A stretch of 64,000 nucleotides of DNA from Thalassolituus oleivorans MIL-1 (GCF_000355675.1 NC_020888.1:1647001-1711000), one strand, 5' to 3'; shown: positions 35,527 through 45,421, numbered from the stretch's first letter. Numbers and translations are program-made. Notes: generated from the sequence alone by a model not told the origin.

Positions 35527-37116
35527 TTACTTTTTATCAACTTTCCAACTTGATGCCATGCGTAATAATACTTTAGGGATAACTGTGACGTTCAGCATTA
35601 ACCACTGGAATACAGAGGTCGGCTTAGCGTATTTGGTAAGTTCCAGCATGGTTTTATAAATTGCTTCATCAAATGGGAACCACCATGCATTGTTTTTATT
35701 AATGCCCGGCATTAGATCCCAGTTAATGATTTTAGATTCGCTGACTTCGTGCAAACCGAGCGCACCGTGAGTGCGACCAATCCCTGATTCTTTCGGTCCG
35801 CCCCATTCGGTGTTGGCGATGCCGTGGGTATACAGGTGGTCATTAATTGCAATGGCTCCTGCTTCTAATTGCATCGCCACACGTTTACCGCGCGCGTTGC
35901 TGCTAGTCCATACAGATGCACTTAAACCGTATTGTGATTTATTTGCCAGTTCAATGGCTTCAGCTTCCGAACGTACTTTGACGATTGGCATGAAAGGCCC
36001 AAAAATCTCTTCTTGGATAAACGCCATATCCGGCGTTACGTCGGTGAGTAGCGTTGCAGGGAAGAAGTAACCTTTTTGCTCGCCTACAGGTTGAGACTGA
36101 GCAGCAATAGTGGCGCCATTATCAAGCGCTAATTGCAGCTCTTTTTCTAACGTTTGAAATTGCTTTTCCGTAGTGACTGAACCTAAGTCAACATCGTAGC
36201 CATTGGAGCCGTGACGCAGTGCTTTAGTTTTAGCAATGCTCATTGCAACAAACTCGTCATATACTTTTTCGTGCACGTAAACGCGCTTTACGCCACCGCA
36301 AGATTGACCGGCGTTTTGGTAGGCAGCCCACATGCCACCATTGACAGCTCGTTCAATGGAAGCATCTTCCAAAACGATCATGGCATCGTTACCGCCAAGC
36401 TCTAAACTGCAGGGTACTAAATATTCTGCGCAAGACTTCATTACTTGCTTACCAGCAAAGGTAGAACCGGTGAAGAATATTTTGTTAGCGCCATTTTCAA
36501 GCATTGAATCAAGCACTTTCGAGCCAGAACCCACTACATGAGTAAATAATCCTTCGGGTAAACCGGAGGCTTTGACGACTTGTTCAATGGCTTGGCCAAC
36601 CAGTGGTGTTTGCGCAGCAACTTTCAATACAACCGCGTTACCTGCCATCAGAGCCATGACCAATTCACCAAATGGAATGCTGAATGGGTAGTTCCATGGG
36701 CTAATGATCCCCAAAGTACCGATAGGTTGATAAACGCGCTTCGACCACTTGTTGAAAAACAACATGGATGACGGCGGCAATAATTGATCTTTCAATATTT
36801 TTGGCGCGTTTTTAACATACCAAGTAGCACCCATAATGGATGGCAATACTTCGGTATTCAGAGCGTCGATTTTCAGCTTGCCATTGTCTTGACTGATGAT
36901 TTCAGATAACTCATCGGCATGATCACGAATGTAGTCGGCCATTTTTAACACGTACTTGCCACGCGCTTTATACGACAGCTTTGCCCATTCCTTTTGGGCT
37001 GCTTTAGCACGTTTAAATACGTCTTCAAATTCGGCTTTAGTGGTTAAAGGTAAGCGACCAATCTCTTCCATCGTGGCGGGATTGATACTTACTTCGTAAG
37101 CGACTTCTGCATTCAT
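35527..37116 (-). CDS. NAD(P)-dependent aldehyde dehydrogenase
   Basis: 529 residues with all catalytic elements: Asn 142 in SPWNYPFSIPFG, the Rossmann FTGSTFAGKQVM, general base Glu 239 in LELGGNDA and nucleophile Cys 273 in NAGQSCGGVKR. After the catalytic domain (ends ~480) a ~45-residue tail (FQWLMLNVTVIPKVLLRMASSWK) is hydrophobic and amphipathic, resembling membrane association in long-chain aldehyde dehydrogenases. Substrate inferred only: possibly fatty or aromatic aldehyde. Divergent from the amidoligase cluster across 228 bp. Confidence 0.88.
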   Translation of the reverse strand: MNAEVAYEVSINPATMEEIGRLPLTTKAEFEDVFKRAKAAQKEWAKLSYKARGKYVLKMADYIRDHADELSEIISQDNGKLKIDALNTEVLPSIMGATWYVKNAPKILKDQLLPPSSMLFFNKWSKRVYQPIGTLGIISPWNYPFSIPFGELVMALMAGNAVVLKVAAQTPLVGQAIEQVVKASGLPEGLFTHVVGSGSKVLDSMLENGANKIFFTGSTFAGKQVMKSCAEYLVPCSLELGGNDAMIVLEDASIERAVNGGMWAAYQNAGQSCGGVKRVYVHEKVYDEFVAMSIAKTKALRHGSNGYDVDLGSVTTEKQFQTLEKELQLALDNGATIAAQSQPVGEQKGYFFPATLLTDVTPDMAFIQEEIFGPFMPIVKVRSEAEAIELANKSQYGLSASVWTSSNARGKRVAMQLEAGAIAINDHLYTHGIANTEWGGPKESGIGRTHGALGLHEVSESKIINWDLMPGINKNNAWWFPFDEAIYKTMLELTKYAKPTSVFQWLMLNVTVIPKVLLRMASSWKVDKK

Positions 37117-37344
37117 GTGGGATACCTGTTCTTATATATTGAACTTATTTTATGGTCAGATCTCGGTTCTTAGATCTTAGTGGCCGCGTTAGGCGGCAGA
37201 ATGGCGGTTATGCTATCACAATGGGGTTAGATCAATAACAAAGGAAGGGGTGTTTTTTAGCCAATATTCGGACAAAACATGCGATAGTTCAGCTATCCGT
37301 GTATTGTTAATACGATATTTCAATGAGGCGAAGTAGATCTCTAT

Positions 37345-38343
37345 ATGGTCGATATAAACAGCAGTGGATTTGAACTACCGCCGCAGCCATGCAAAGAAAA
37401 TGGTGATCCAAGGCGAGTGGGCTTTGAACTTGAATTTTCGGGCATCGATTTGATTCAGACTGTCGATACGGTTGAGCGCGTACTAAACGCGCATATTAGT
37501 CATAAAACCGAAGCCGAGGTTGAACTGACGAGCACCGAATTTGGCAAGTTCAATATCGAAATAGACTGGGCTTACCTCAAGTCAAAAGCCGCTAAAGAAA
37601 GTGGCCCAAATGAAGATCGTACATGGGTCGATCTACTTAGCCGTGTCGCCCCTCTGTTGGTTCCTATCGAAGTGGTTTGCCCACCTATCGCTGTTACTCG
37701 GTTAAACGAGCTATTACCAATGGTTGATGCATTGCGCGAGGCAGGTGCTGTTGGTACAGAGGAATCATTTATTTCTGCGTACGGCGTTCACGTTAATGTT
37801 GAGTTACCTGATCTAACGGCGAAGACATTAGGCACTTATATTCGAGCCTATGCGTTGTTGCAATGGTGGATAGTGGATACTCATAAAATCGACATTGCGC
37901 GGCGTATTAGCCCCTATATTGACTTGTATTCAAAAGCCTACTTAAGGCAGGTTTTATCACATCCAAACGCGGATATGGATCAAATATTTGACGACTATTT
38001 AGAGCACAATCCGAGTCGTAATCGCGGCTTAGATCTGTTGCCATTGCTAGCTACGATAGATGAAAAAAGAGTCCGAAGTGTCGTTGATGACCCACGAATT
38101 AAAGCGCGCCCAGCATTTCATTATCGTTTGCCAGATTGTCGTATTGAACATAGCGATTGGTCGTTGCTAGTGCCTTATAACTCTTGGCTAGTGGTCGAGA
38201 AACTAGCCAATATGCCAGAAGCTATTACTGAGCTATCGGCGGAATTTTTAAGTATCGAACGTCAGCGTCCACTGCTGGATATAAGTCGAACAGAATGGGT
38301 TGAGACAATAGATCAATGGCTAAAAGACCACGCGTTGGTGTAA
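37345..38343 (+). CDS. Amidoligase_2-type COOH-NH2 ligase
   Basis: 332 residues. Near the start RRVGFELEFSG (Glu 28, Glu 30) matches the metal/ATP-binding GxExE motif of the glutamine-synthetase-fold amidoligase family. ISAYGVHVNVELPDLTAKTL carries the conserved His, followed by a helical region (LQWWIVDTHKIDIARRISPYIDLYSKAYL). Such enzymes are predicted to form amide bonds in peptide tags, cell-wall peptides or metabolites. The 3' end overlaps a class I glutamine amidotransferase gene by 28 bp, giving a ligase plus ammonia or peptide-hydrolase pair. Family assignment from motifs and neighbours. Confidence 0.8.
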   Translation: MVDINSSGFELPPQPCKENGDPRRVGFELEFSGIDLIQTVDTVERVLNAHISHKTEAEVELTSTEFGKFNIEIDWAYLKSKAAKESGPNEDRTWVDLLSRVAPLLVPIEVVCPPIAVTRLNELLPMVDALREAGAVGTEESFISAYGVHVNVELPDLTAKTLGTYIRAYALLQWWIVDTHKIDIARRISPYIDLYSKAYLRQVLSHPNADMDQIFDDYLEHNPSRNRGLDLLPLLATIDEKRVRSVVDDPRIKARPAFHYRLPDCRIEHSDWSLLVPYNSWLVVEKLANMPEAITELSAEFLSIERQRPLLDISRTEWVETIDQWLKDHALV

Positions 38344-38990
38344 CCGGAAATGCACGTCGATGGGCTCCAAGTTGGTGGTGTACGTCATTCGCATTGCGGC
38401 TTATCGGTGCAACTCCTGAGCGAATTACAGTAGAGCATTCGCCGAGTGGACATCCATTAGATGCGTTAATTATTGGTGGCGGGAACGATATCGCGCCTGA
38501 ACATTATGGTGGTGATATTAATGCAAAAAGTAAAACAGATCCCGAACGCGATGCGCTAGAAATACAATGGATTAAAAAGGCACTAGATCAGGGCATTCCA
38601 TTGCTTGGTATTTGCCGTGGGGCTCAGTTAATAAATTCAGTATTGGGTGGCTCGTTATTCCAGGATATACGCGATACCCGAGTGCATACTCGGAATCGTC
38701 CTAGTTTATTACCAACTAAGCATGTCACGCTTGACCCCGAGTCTGGAATAGCAGGCATTTGCAAGCGAGGAGCGCTGTGGGTTAACAGTTTACATAGCCA
38801 AGCGGTTAATCGTCCTGGAGAAGGCTTAAAGGTAGTGGGGCGAGATCGTGATAATATTGTGCAGGCTATTGAAAGCACTACTGGTGCGCCAGTAAAAGGC
38901 GTGCAATGGCATCCCGAATATTTATTTTATCTACCGTCACAATTGGCGTTATTTCGTTGGTTGGTGTCGTGTGTGAAAGTGGGTCGATGA
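38316..38990 (+). CDS. Class I glutamine amidotransferase-like (C26 peptidase) protein
   Basis: 224 residues with a complete catalytic triad: Cys 100 in LLGICRGAQLIN, His 199 and Glu 201 in GVQWHPEYLF, and the oxyanion region LIIGGGNDIAPEHYGG. This resembles PuuD-type gamma-glutamyl hydrolases. It overlaps the amidoligase by 28 bp, so the two are probably made together. It could supply ammonia, or hydrolyse the gamma-glutamyl or isopeptide product of its partner. The extended WWCTSFALRLIGATPERI start is typical of amidoligase-linked relatives. Confidence 0.85.
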   Translation: MAKRPRVGVTGNARRWAPSWWCTSFALRLIGATPERITVEHSPSGHPLDALIIGGGNDIAPEHYGGDINAKSKTDPERDALEIQWIKKALDQGIPLLGICRGAQLINSVLGGSLFQDIRDTRVHTRNRPSLLPTKHVTLDPESGIAGICKRGALWVNSLHSQAVNRPGEGLKVVGRDRDNIVQAIESTTGAPVKGVQWHPEYLFYLPSQLALFRWLVSCVKVGR

Positions 38991-39019
38991 TTCTCTATTT
39001 CTAACGTTCGAGCATCTTT

Positions 39020-39442
39020 GTGATTTCTTATTTATTGTTATTTAGTTCCGCATTTTTAGCCGCAACTATCCTACCGTTTTACTCTGAAGTACTGCTATAT
39101 GCGCTACTGCGCGATGGTGGAGATCCGTGGATCTTGGTAGCTGTCGCAACCTTAGGCAATACGCTGGGGGCAGTTGTTAACTGGGTCCTTGGGCTTTATA
39201 TACTAAAATTTCAAAATAAGCGCTGGTTCTATTTTTCACATAAACAAATCGAAAAAGCGCAGGCATGGTTTCAACGGTATGGCGTATGGTCGCTCTTGCT
39301 AGCATGGCTGCCATTAGGTGGTGATGCGTTGACCCTGATAGCTGGCATTATGCGGGTTAAGTTTTGGCCGTTCTTGTTATTGGTAGGAATAGGAAAGGGT
39401 CTGCGCTATATATTTGTGGTGTATGTGGCGGGTTGGGTTTAA
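39020..39442 (+). CDS. YqaA/DedA-like (VTT-type) membrane protein
   Basis: 140 residues from GTG 39020; an in-frame TAA lies just upstream, so no longer form exists. Four to five hydrophobic segments. The motifs EVLLYALLRDGGDPWILVAVATLGNTLGAVVNWVLG and WLPLGGDALTLIAGIMR match YqaA proteins, small relatives of the DedA/SNARE-associated family with roles in lipid or ion transport. Lies 29 bp after the amidotransferase and in the same direction, so likely part of the cluster. A terminator follows. Confidence 0.85.
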   Translation: MISYLLLFSSAFLAATILPFYSEVLLYALLRDGGDPWILVAVATLGNTLGAVVNWVLGLYILKFQNKRWFYFSHKQIEKAQAWFQRYGVWSLLLAWLPLGGDALTLIAGIMRVKFWPFLLLVGIGKGLRYIFVVYVAGWV

Positions 39443-39519
39443 TACTCTTTGTTAAGGTAGGTTTAATTGATCAGGGTGCGAGCAAGCTAAGTAAGTTACT
39501 TTTGTTATTATTAAAAAAT

Positions 39520-39546
39520 AAAAGCACTCAATTATTGAGTGCTTTT
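39520..39546. terminator. Bidirectional terminator at the yqaA/MATE junction
   Basis: AAAAGCACTCAA and TTGAGTGCTTTT form a perfect 12-bp stem with loop TTA; T-tracts flank it on both strands. It overlaps the last codons of the convergent MATE gene. Confidence 0.85.
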
Positions 39547-40898
39547 TCTTCAGTACTTATAACTTCCGGCCTTTGGCTAATTAAATACAAGCGCCAGCAC
39601 AGTGCGATTGCCGCACAAGACAGGCCAATCACTAATCCCATCCAAAAACCTTTAGCCCCCAGTTGCGTGCTTTCGCCATAGGCCAGCCAGTATCCTGAGG
39701 TCAGGCCAATTAACCAGTAGGCGACGAAGGTAATTATCATTACAGCGACCGTGTCGCGATAACCGCGCAAAGCTCCGGCGGCGGCAATTTGCGCGGCATC
39801 CGATATTTGAAAGATAGCGGCATAAATCATTAAGGAGGACGCTACAGCAACCACCAGCGGATCGGGGGAGTAGAGTCCGGCGATATAGCTTGCACCCAAG
39901 ACAATAATTGTCGCGTTAAACAGTGCTAGTCCGAAGTTAAGCTTTACACCGAGCCAAGCCGTGGTTCGTGCGGCGATAATATCTTTACTGCCAAGGTGAT
40001 GACCCACTCGAACGGTGAGCGCCATACCAGCGCTTAGCGGGATCATAAAGGTGAGCGATGAAATATTCAGTGCTACCTGATGACCAGCGACGACGGTTGG
40101 CCCTAAATCGGTAATAAGAAGGGCAATCACGGTAAATAAGCTTACTTCAAAAAAGATGGCAATGCCTATGGGCATACCGATACGAAATAGGTCTTTGACG
40201 TATTCCATATTGGGGTGACGTACGTGTTCCCAGAGTGGGAATTCTTTAGTGATACGACGCTGGCGTGTATCCCATGCGTTGGCCACCATTAAAAATAGAA
40301 TGACGAGCAAGCTGCCTACACCACAACCGGGGCCGCCCATTTCTGGCATGCCCAGCGCACCGTATACAAAAATATAATTGAGTGGAATATTCATTAGTAG
40401 TGCTACCAGCATAATGCGCATTGGGAATACGGCATGGTTTACCGCTTCGGCGTAAAAGCGGTAGGCCAAGTAAATGCCAGACGGTGGCATACCGAGTGCA
40501 ATAAAATAGAGATAATCGCGAGCAATGATGGCGGTAGCGGTGTCTTCAATTATGCTAGGTAGACTGTAAGCGATAGCGGCTACGACGATACCGGCTAAGG
40601 CTCCGGCGACAAGCCCTAGATAGATGGCAGCAGCCAATAACCTTGGCATGGCGTCGCGTTGACGTGCGGCATTCATCTGCGCAGTCATAGGAGATAGCGC
40701 CACCAATATACCTGCCAGCAGCATCCAAATAGGCATCCAAATGGCAGTGCCGATTGCTACACCAGCAAGATCGCGAGTGCTAACATAGCCAGACATGATG
40801 GTATCAATCGTACCCATGCCAATTTGTGCTAATTGAGTCGCAAGAATGGGCAAAGTCAGGCGTATAATGGCTTTAACTTCTTGAGCTTTAAACGTCAT
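39528..40898 (-). CDS. MATE-family efflux transporter (NorM-like)
   Basis: 456 residues and about 12 membrane helices. Starts TLPILATQLAQIGMGTIDTIMSGYVSTRDLAGVAIGTAIW, the characteristic MATE N-terminal half, with the matching second half starting VSLFTVIALLITDLGPTVVAGHQVALNISSLTFMIPLSAGMALTVRVG. Exports cationic drugs or metabolites in exchange for Na+ or H+. The NorM branch is favoured by the helix 1 sequence, but substrates are not readable. The 3' hairpin lies inside its last codons. Confidence 0.92.
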   Translation of the reverse strand: MTFKAQEVKAIIRLTLPILATQLAQIGMGTIDTIMSGYVSTRDLAGVAIGTAIWMPIWMLLAGILVALSPMTAQMNAARQRDAMPRLLAAAIYLGLVAGALAGIVVAAIAYSLPSIIEDTATAIIARDYLYFIALGMPPSGIYLAYRFYAEAVNHAVFPMRIMLVALLMNIPLNYIFVYGALGMPEMGGPGCGVGSLLVILFLMVANAWDTRQRRITKEFPLWEHVRHPNMEYVKDLFRIGMPIGIAIFFEVSLFTVIALLITDLGPTVVAGHQVALNISSLTFMIPLSAGMALTVRVGHHLGSKDIIAARTTAWLGVKLNFGLALFNATIIVLGASYIAGLYSPDPLVVAVASSLMIYAAIFQISDAAQIAAAGALRGYRDTVAVMIITFVAYWLIGLTSGYWLAYGESTQLGAKGFWMGLVIGLSCAAIALCWRLYLISQRPEVISTEEKALNN

Positions 40899-41006
40899 GC
40901 CGCTAGTGTCCGTGATTCATAGGGGGTGCGATGATTAAAAATAGTTGTCGCGGCGCATTTTGCACTTAACACCGAGTAAGAACCAGCCAGATACCGATTT
41001 ATTACT

Positions 41007-41627
41007 ATGCCGATGTCAAATAACAGCGTTCCATTACATACCCTTCCGTTGGAGGGGGACTCTTTAGCTATTCCGCTACGCGTACTGGATGTTCAAGATT
41101 TGATTGAGTTGTTTGATGGCTTGTTTGCGCACAGTGAAAACACGCGTCTGATTGCTGGTGATAATGAGCCGGAATATTTACCTGCAAACGATGAGTGTTC
41201 ATATCATCGCCTAATTTTCGCTCATGGTTTTTACGCCTCAGCACTGCATGAAATCAGCCATTGGTGTATCGCAGGTAAACCGCGGCGCTTGTTGGTCGAT
41301 TTCGGTTATTGGTATGAACCTGATGGCCGCAGCCCGGAACGCCAGCGAGAGTTTGAACATGTAGAGGTTAAACCTCAGGCGCTTGAGTGGATTTTGTCTG
41401 AGGCTTGCGGTCGTAAGTTTTACCTTAGTACTGATAATTTGAACGGCGATCCGGTCGCGGTGGCGGCGGGTATTGCGCGTTTTCGGGCTGCGGTGGTAAA
41501 ACAGGCACAAAACTACCTTGCAAATGGCCTTCCTATGCGGGCAAGCGTATTAAAAAAGGCCCTGTTAGATTATTATCAACGACATTCACAATTTGGTGCG
41601 CACCTGTTTGCACCAGAACGAATATAG
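41007..41627 (+). CDS. epmC: Elongation factor P hydroxylase EpmC (YfcM)
   Basis: 206 residues. The HExxH iron motif lies at 81-85 in [16 protein letters not shown], followed by [34 protein letters not shown], both signatures of YfcM/EpmC, which hydroxylates the beta-lysylated lysine of EF-P. The first Met (41007) or the third residue Met (41013) could start translation. epmA, epmB and efp are not in this window. The last codons overlap the leader of a helicase ORF, whose real start is probably downstream. Confidence 0.92.
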   Translation: MPMSNNSVPLHTLPLEGDSLAIPLRVLDVQDLIELFDGLFAHSENTRLIAGDNEPEYLPANDECSYHRLIFAHGFYASALHEISHWCIAGKPRRLLVDFGYWYEPDGRSPERQREFEHVEVKPQALEWILSEACGRKFYLSTDNLNGDPVAVAAGIARFRAAVVKQAQNYLANGLPMRASVLKKALLDYYQRHSQFGAHLFAPERI

Positions 41628-41640
41628 AGCGGAGCAGGTT

Positions 41641-43056
41641 TTGTTAAAAAAACTGTTAAAAGCAGTTTCGGGAAAGAGTAAGGCGCCGACCAATACGCCA
41701 CCGAAGCAGCAATCCAAAAGCACGGCAGATACTAAAAAGCCAGCCGTCGCGAAGACATCCACTGCCAATAAGGGCAGTAAGCCGGCTAACACTACGGCAA
41801 AGACAAATGGTCCGCAGCACGCTGCGGGTCGCGAAAAGCACGAACATAAGCGCACTAAAGCAAATGCGGTTGTCGAAGCGCCGTGGGATATCAGCCAATT
41901 TAAGGTTGAACCTGAAGAAGGCAAAACGCGTTTCCACGACTTAGACCTTCCAGATTCTGTGATGCAGGGCATTCATAAACTCGGCTTCACTTATTGCACG
42001 CCTATTCAGGCCGAGAGTTTACCAGCAGCCTTGCGCGGTCGGGATACCATTGGCCAAGCACAAACGGGCACGGGTAAGTCGGCAGCGTTTTTGTTAACCA
42101 TTTTAAATCGCTTGCTCACTAATGTACCGGCAGAGCGTTTTGCCAGTGAACCCCGTGCTTTGGTAATTGCGCCAACGCGTGAGCTAGTGATGCAAATTGG
42201 CAAAGACGCTGAAGGTCTGGCCAAGTATACCGGCTTGAATGTTCTGACCGTCGTTGGCGGTATGGATTACGAGCAGCAACGTAAGGTTTTACGTGATGAA
42301 GTCGTCGATATTCTGGTGGCTACACCGGGACGTTTGATTGACTTTATGCGCAGCCAAGATGTGTTCCTCGATCAGATTGAAGTATTGGTGCTAGACGAAG
42401 CCGATCGCATGTTAGATATGGGCTTTATCCCTGATGTTCGTCGCATCGTGCGTTCAACGCCGCCCAAAGATGAGCGTCAAACGCTGCTGTATTCAGCAAC
42501 GTTCAACTACGATGTTCGTATTTTGATCGACCAGTGGACCAAAGATCCGCATCAGGTCGTGATTGAGCCTGAGCAAGTAACGACAGATCGCGTCGTGCAG
42601 AAGTGCTACTTAGTGGCAGAGTCTGATAAGTACCGTGTGCTTGAGCAGGTGCTAAACGAAGAAAAACCAGAACGTTGCATTATCTTCGCTAACCGTCGTG
42701 ATTTAACTCGTAATCTCTGCGACAAACTAAATAAGCACGGTCATGTGTCTGTGTTGTTGTCTGGTGAAGTTGCGCAGCAAAAACGCGTGCGCACGCTGGA
42801 ACGCTTCCGCGATGGGCATGTGAATATTTTAGTGGCAACCGATGTTGCTGGTCGTGGTATTCACGTTGATGGCGTTAGCCATGTGATTAACTACACCTTG
42901 CCAGAAGATCCTGAAGATTATGTTCACCGTATTGGTCGTACTGGCCGTGCAGGTGCTATGGGTGTATCTATTAGCCTAGTATCTGAAGACGATGCATTTG
43001 TGTTGCCTGATCTAGAAAAGTATTTAGGCATGAAGCTCGAACTTACTCAGCCATAG
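41641..43056 (+). CDS. rhlB: DEAD-box RNA helicase, RhlB-like
   Basis: 471 residues from TTG 41641, chosen because GGAG lies 6-9 bp upstream and the product then begins [14 protein letters not shown] as Pseudomonas RhlB does; a GTG at 41593 would overlap epmC. A ~95-residue Lys/Ala/Thr-rich linker precedes the helicase core with the Q motif ([11 protein letters not shown]), Walker [14 protein letters not shown] box [12 protein letters not shown] and [10 protein letters not shown]. RhlB unwinds RNA for the RNase E degradosome. The C-terminal tail is short, which favours RhlB over RhlE. Confidence 0.88.
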   Translation: MLKKLLKAVSGKSKAPTNTPPKQQSKSTADTKKPAVAKTSTANKGSKPANTTAKTNGPQHAAGREKHEHKRTKANAVVEAPWDISQFKVEPEEGKTRFHDLDLPDSVMQGIHKLGFTYCTPIQAESLPAALRGRDTIGQAQTGTGKSAAFLLTILNRLLTNVPAERFASEPRALVIAPTRELVMQIGKDAEGLAKYTGLNVLTVVGGMDYEQQRKVLRDEVVDILVATPGRLIDFMRSQDVFLDQIEVLVLDEADRMLDMGFIPDVRRIVRSTPPKDERQTLLYSATFNYDVRILIDQWTKDPHQVVIEPEQVTTDRVVQKCYLVAESDKYRVLEQVLNEEKPERCIIFANRRDLTRNLCDKLNKHGHVSVLLSGEVAQQKRVRTLERFRDGHVNILVATDVAGRGIHVDGVSHVINYTLPEDPEDYVHRIGRTGRAGAMGVSISLVSEDDAFVLPDLEKYLGMKLELTQP

Positions 43057-43125
43057 ACTTGGTGGGTTAATTAGAACGCGCGGTGGCCAATTTGCCGCGC
43101 GAGAAAGATGATTTGATATGAGTGC

Positions 43126-43782
43126 ATGGACCACATGACGATCAAAAAAATAATAATTATGGGTCTGTTTGGTAGCTTGTTAAATTTTCCACTCGCTGTC
43201 TGCACTCATGCAGAGCAGGGTGACGTGATTGACGCTGCTGAAAGCCTTAACGCTACTAATGCTGAGTCAGCGCCAGAGGATGGGGCAGTTACCTTAGACG
43301 AGCCGGTAGCAACACCTATTGTTAAGGGGGCGCTTGCCGTTACCCCGGAATGGACTGAGGCCTTTTTACACCGCACGCATTCGCCATTACTTGATGATCA
43401 CGTAAACGATAAAGTGATGTCGTTTTACTTTTTTGGCCGTCATGGCGAGCGCACCCTGATTGGTTTAGAACGAGTGCGCGGAGAGGACTATCACCAGTAT
43501 TTCACTCTATTGGTGTTTGATAACCAAACCTTGTTAGGTTTTTATCGCCATATTCATAGCTTTCCTACCAAAATATTGTCGTCGGGTGAGGTGCGTTTCC
43601 CTCGAGGCTACAACACTAAGCTAATCTTCAACGTATTGTCTGATACGTTTCCTACGCTATGCCAAGGCAAATTTATGCCGTGCATACCATGGATGGCTAA
43701 TGGTTCTGTCACGTCGTTTGAAGATTTGATTAAGTCGCCACAAGAAGAAGCGGCGATTAGTCAGGTCGAGAATACAGATTAA
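43126..43782 (+). CDS. Predicted exported protein, unknown
   Basis: 218 residues. An N-terminal signal peptide (IIIMGLFGSLLNFPLAVCTHA) is followed by a low-complexity acidic linker (~30-70). The ~140-residue domain (VMSFYFFGRHGERTLIGLERVRG, HQYFTLLVFDNQTLLGFYRHIHSF, VRFPRGYNTKLIFNVLSD) is one I do not recognise by name. ATG 43135 is an alternative start. Probably periplasmic. It ends 15 bp from the convergent hydrolase. Confidence 0.65.
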   Translation: MDHMTIKKIIIMGLFGSLLNFPLAVCTHAEQGDVIDAAESLNATNAESAPEDGAVTLDEPVATPIVKGALAVTPEWTEAFLHRTHSPLLDDHVNDKVMSFYFFGRHGERTLIGLERVRGEDYHQYFTLLVFDNQTLLGFYRHIHSFPTKILSSGEVRFPRGYNTKLIFNVLSDTFPTLCQGKFMPCIPWMANGSVTSFEDLIKSPQEEAAISQVENTD

Positions 43783-43797
43783 GTCGTCTGGACTGGG

Positions 43798-44547
43798 TTA
43801 AACCATTAGATTTAAGCGCGGACCGATTAAACTGGCTAGCCAGTCTCCAGCGTCCATTGGTAGGTCGTGTCCCGCGGTAGGATGTGTATCCAAGGGCTTT
43901 TGCCATTTTGATGCAATACGTGCGGTACAGGCTGACTTTACTAAATGATCTTTTTCCGCATTGTAAAACCACACATCTTTAATCGGTGCCGTTAACGGTC
44001 CGCGGTAGCGGCTAGCGGCCCACATCTGAGCGATTCCATTTCCCCACGTTAAAGGATGCTCGCGATTAAACGCTAGCCACCGATCTTGCAAGGATTTGCG
44101 ATCCGCTAAATTCATGGTCCAGCGCATAATGCAACTTTCTAATCGATCTCGGCCCGTGGCGTGTGCAACTAGTGATAGAAGTGCGGGTGCTTGCATGCGC
44201 TGCCATGGCAAAGACATATTCGCCAAACTGGTATTAATAAGATGCATGGCGGCGATTTCCGCGGGATAGCAACGCGCCCATTCCATCGCAATCATGGCGC
44301 CCATAGAGACAGCAACAATGATAACTGGCCCGTTATGTTGGGCGATCACTTGTTGGCGTACATCTTTCATTAATGCATGAATACTGGCGGGGGTTTTTTC
44401 GTTAAAGCGAAAACCGTTGCCGGGGATTTCAGGTCGAATGATATTCGTGCACCAAGGTGCTAATCGTTCAGGGAAATCTCCCCAGTGGAAATTACTGCGA
44501 ATTAATCCTCGTAGCATAACCACCGGCGGCAAGAGAGAATCTGGCAT
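43798..44547 (-). CDS. Alpha/beta hydrolase
   Basis: 249 residues with nucleophile Ser 81 in VAVSMGAMIAM, an oxyanion region near RGLIRSNFHWGDF, acid Asp in FYNAEKDHLVKSAC and the catalytic His in HPTAGHDLPMDAGDW. Cytoplasmic and soluble. The strand after the signal-like start reads VVMLRGLIRSNF instead of the more common HG oxyanion motif. It begins 4 bp after the TorF-like gene stop, so the two form a unit. Substrate unknown. Confidence 0.85.
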   Translation of the reverse strand: MPDSLLPPVVMLRGLIRSNFHWGDFPERLAPWCTNIIRPEIPGNGFRFNEKTPASIHALMKDVRQQVIAQHNGPVIIVAVSMGAMIAMEWARCYPAEIAAMHLINTSLANMSLPWQRMQAPALLSLVAHATGRDRLESCIMRWTMNLADRKSLQDRWLAFNREHPLTWGNGIAQMWAASRYRGPLTAPIKDVWFYNAEKDHLVKSACTARIASKWQKPLDTHPTAGHDLPMDAGDWLASLIGPRLNLMV

Positions 44548-44551
44548 CGAT

Positions 44552-45271
44552 TTACCAGATATTAAAGTAGCGATGAACGCTAAACTGAATGGTTGTACCG
44601 GCGTCGTAATCGCTACCTAGGTTAGTACGGTCGAGTACAAAGCGGTAATCCCACTTGTTATATGTACGACCAACACCAACGCGAAACTGCCAATAATCAT
44701 CTTGATGTTCTGCGCCGTAGTTGACGTTCTCATCAATTTCCAGATAACGATGTTGGGCGGTAAACAATTCAATAGAGAAGGTACCACGAGTCATGGTGTA
44801 ACCGAGCTCGAGCGAGCGATGAGCATAATTACTGCCCATATAAGCATCTGAGTAGCGAGTGCCAAGCGTTAATGCATCGTTGAATAGAATACGCGCAAAG
44901 GCTTCGTTGTAATTATCCCCATCCCGATCCATGTCGCCATGAAAGGTATAGCGAGTTGCGCCTAAGTCAACGGCGAAGCGTTCGCTAAGAGGGACATAAA
45001 CGCCACCAAAAGCATCAAACTCTGCTTGCACCTTGTCGCCATTACGATCAACTTGGCTACCCCAAATGCCGCCATAAAAACCGGTGTTACTGGTTGCTGT
45101 TGCACCGGCTTGTATAGCGACGTTGCCACCACTTTGACTTATGCCATCGCGCACGTATTCAGAACTTAAACCTAAGTCGGCATTGATTTCGGCATGGGTA
45201 GAAGTCGCAGAAATAGCCAAAGCGGCCGTTGCGAATAGTGTACGGATAGCAGATGCGCGGAATAAGGGCAT
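44552..45271 (-). CDS. TorF-family putative outer-membrane porin
   Basis: 239 residues with signal peptide cleaved after THA (about residue 27). The mature part starts EINADLGLSSEYVRDGISQSGGNVAIQAG, the N-terminal hallmark of this TIGR02001-type beta-barrel family, and ends with the aromatic terminal strand FSVHRYFNIW. Repeated alternating strands support a barrel. Precedes a hydrolase gene by 4 bp. The solute is unknown. Confidence 0.85.
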   Translation of the reverse strand: MPLFRASAIRTLFATAALAISATSTHAEINADLGLSSEYVRDGISQSGGNVAIQAGATATSNTGFYGGIWGSQVDRNGDKVQAEFDAFGGVYVPLSERFAVDLGATRYTFHGDMDRDGDNYNEAFARILFNDALTLGTRYSDAYMGSNYAHRSLELGYTMTRGTFSIELFTAQHRYLEIDENVNYGAEHQDDYWQFRVGVGRTYNKWDYRFVLDRTNLGSDYDAGTTIQFSVHRYFNIW

Positions 45272-45421
45272 GGTTCGGTCAGCTTTCTCGTCAAGTGGCA
45301 GTAGCGTTAATCTATGGCTACAGGCCTAGGTCACAATAAAATAAGGCGATCAGTGTAACGGATCACGAGGTCAGATCACACTACCTCCGCTAAGTTCTTA
45401 ACTTTACCTAGGCCGATTCTG

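Noticed and set aside
41586-41972. 128-codon minus-strand ORF
   Set aside because: Antisense to the Lys/Ala/Thr-rich linker of the helicase gene; composition artefact.
43077-43101. Terminator after the RhlB-like gene
   Set aside because: CGCGCGG/CCGCGCG can pair, but the loop is 11 nt and no T-tract follows, so it is left out as a terminator.
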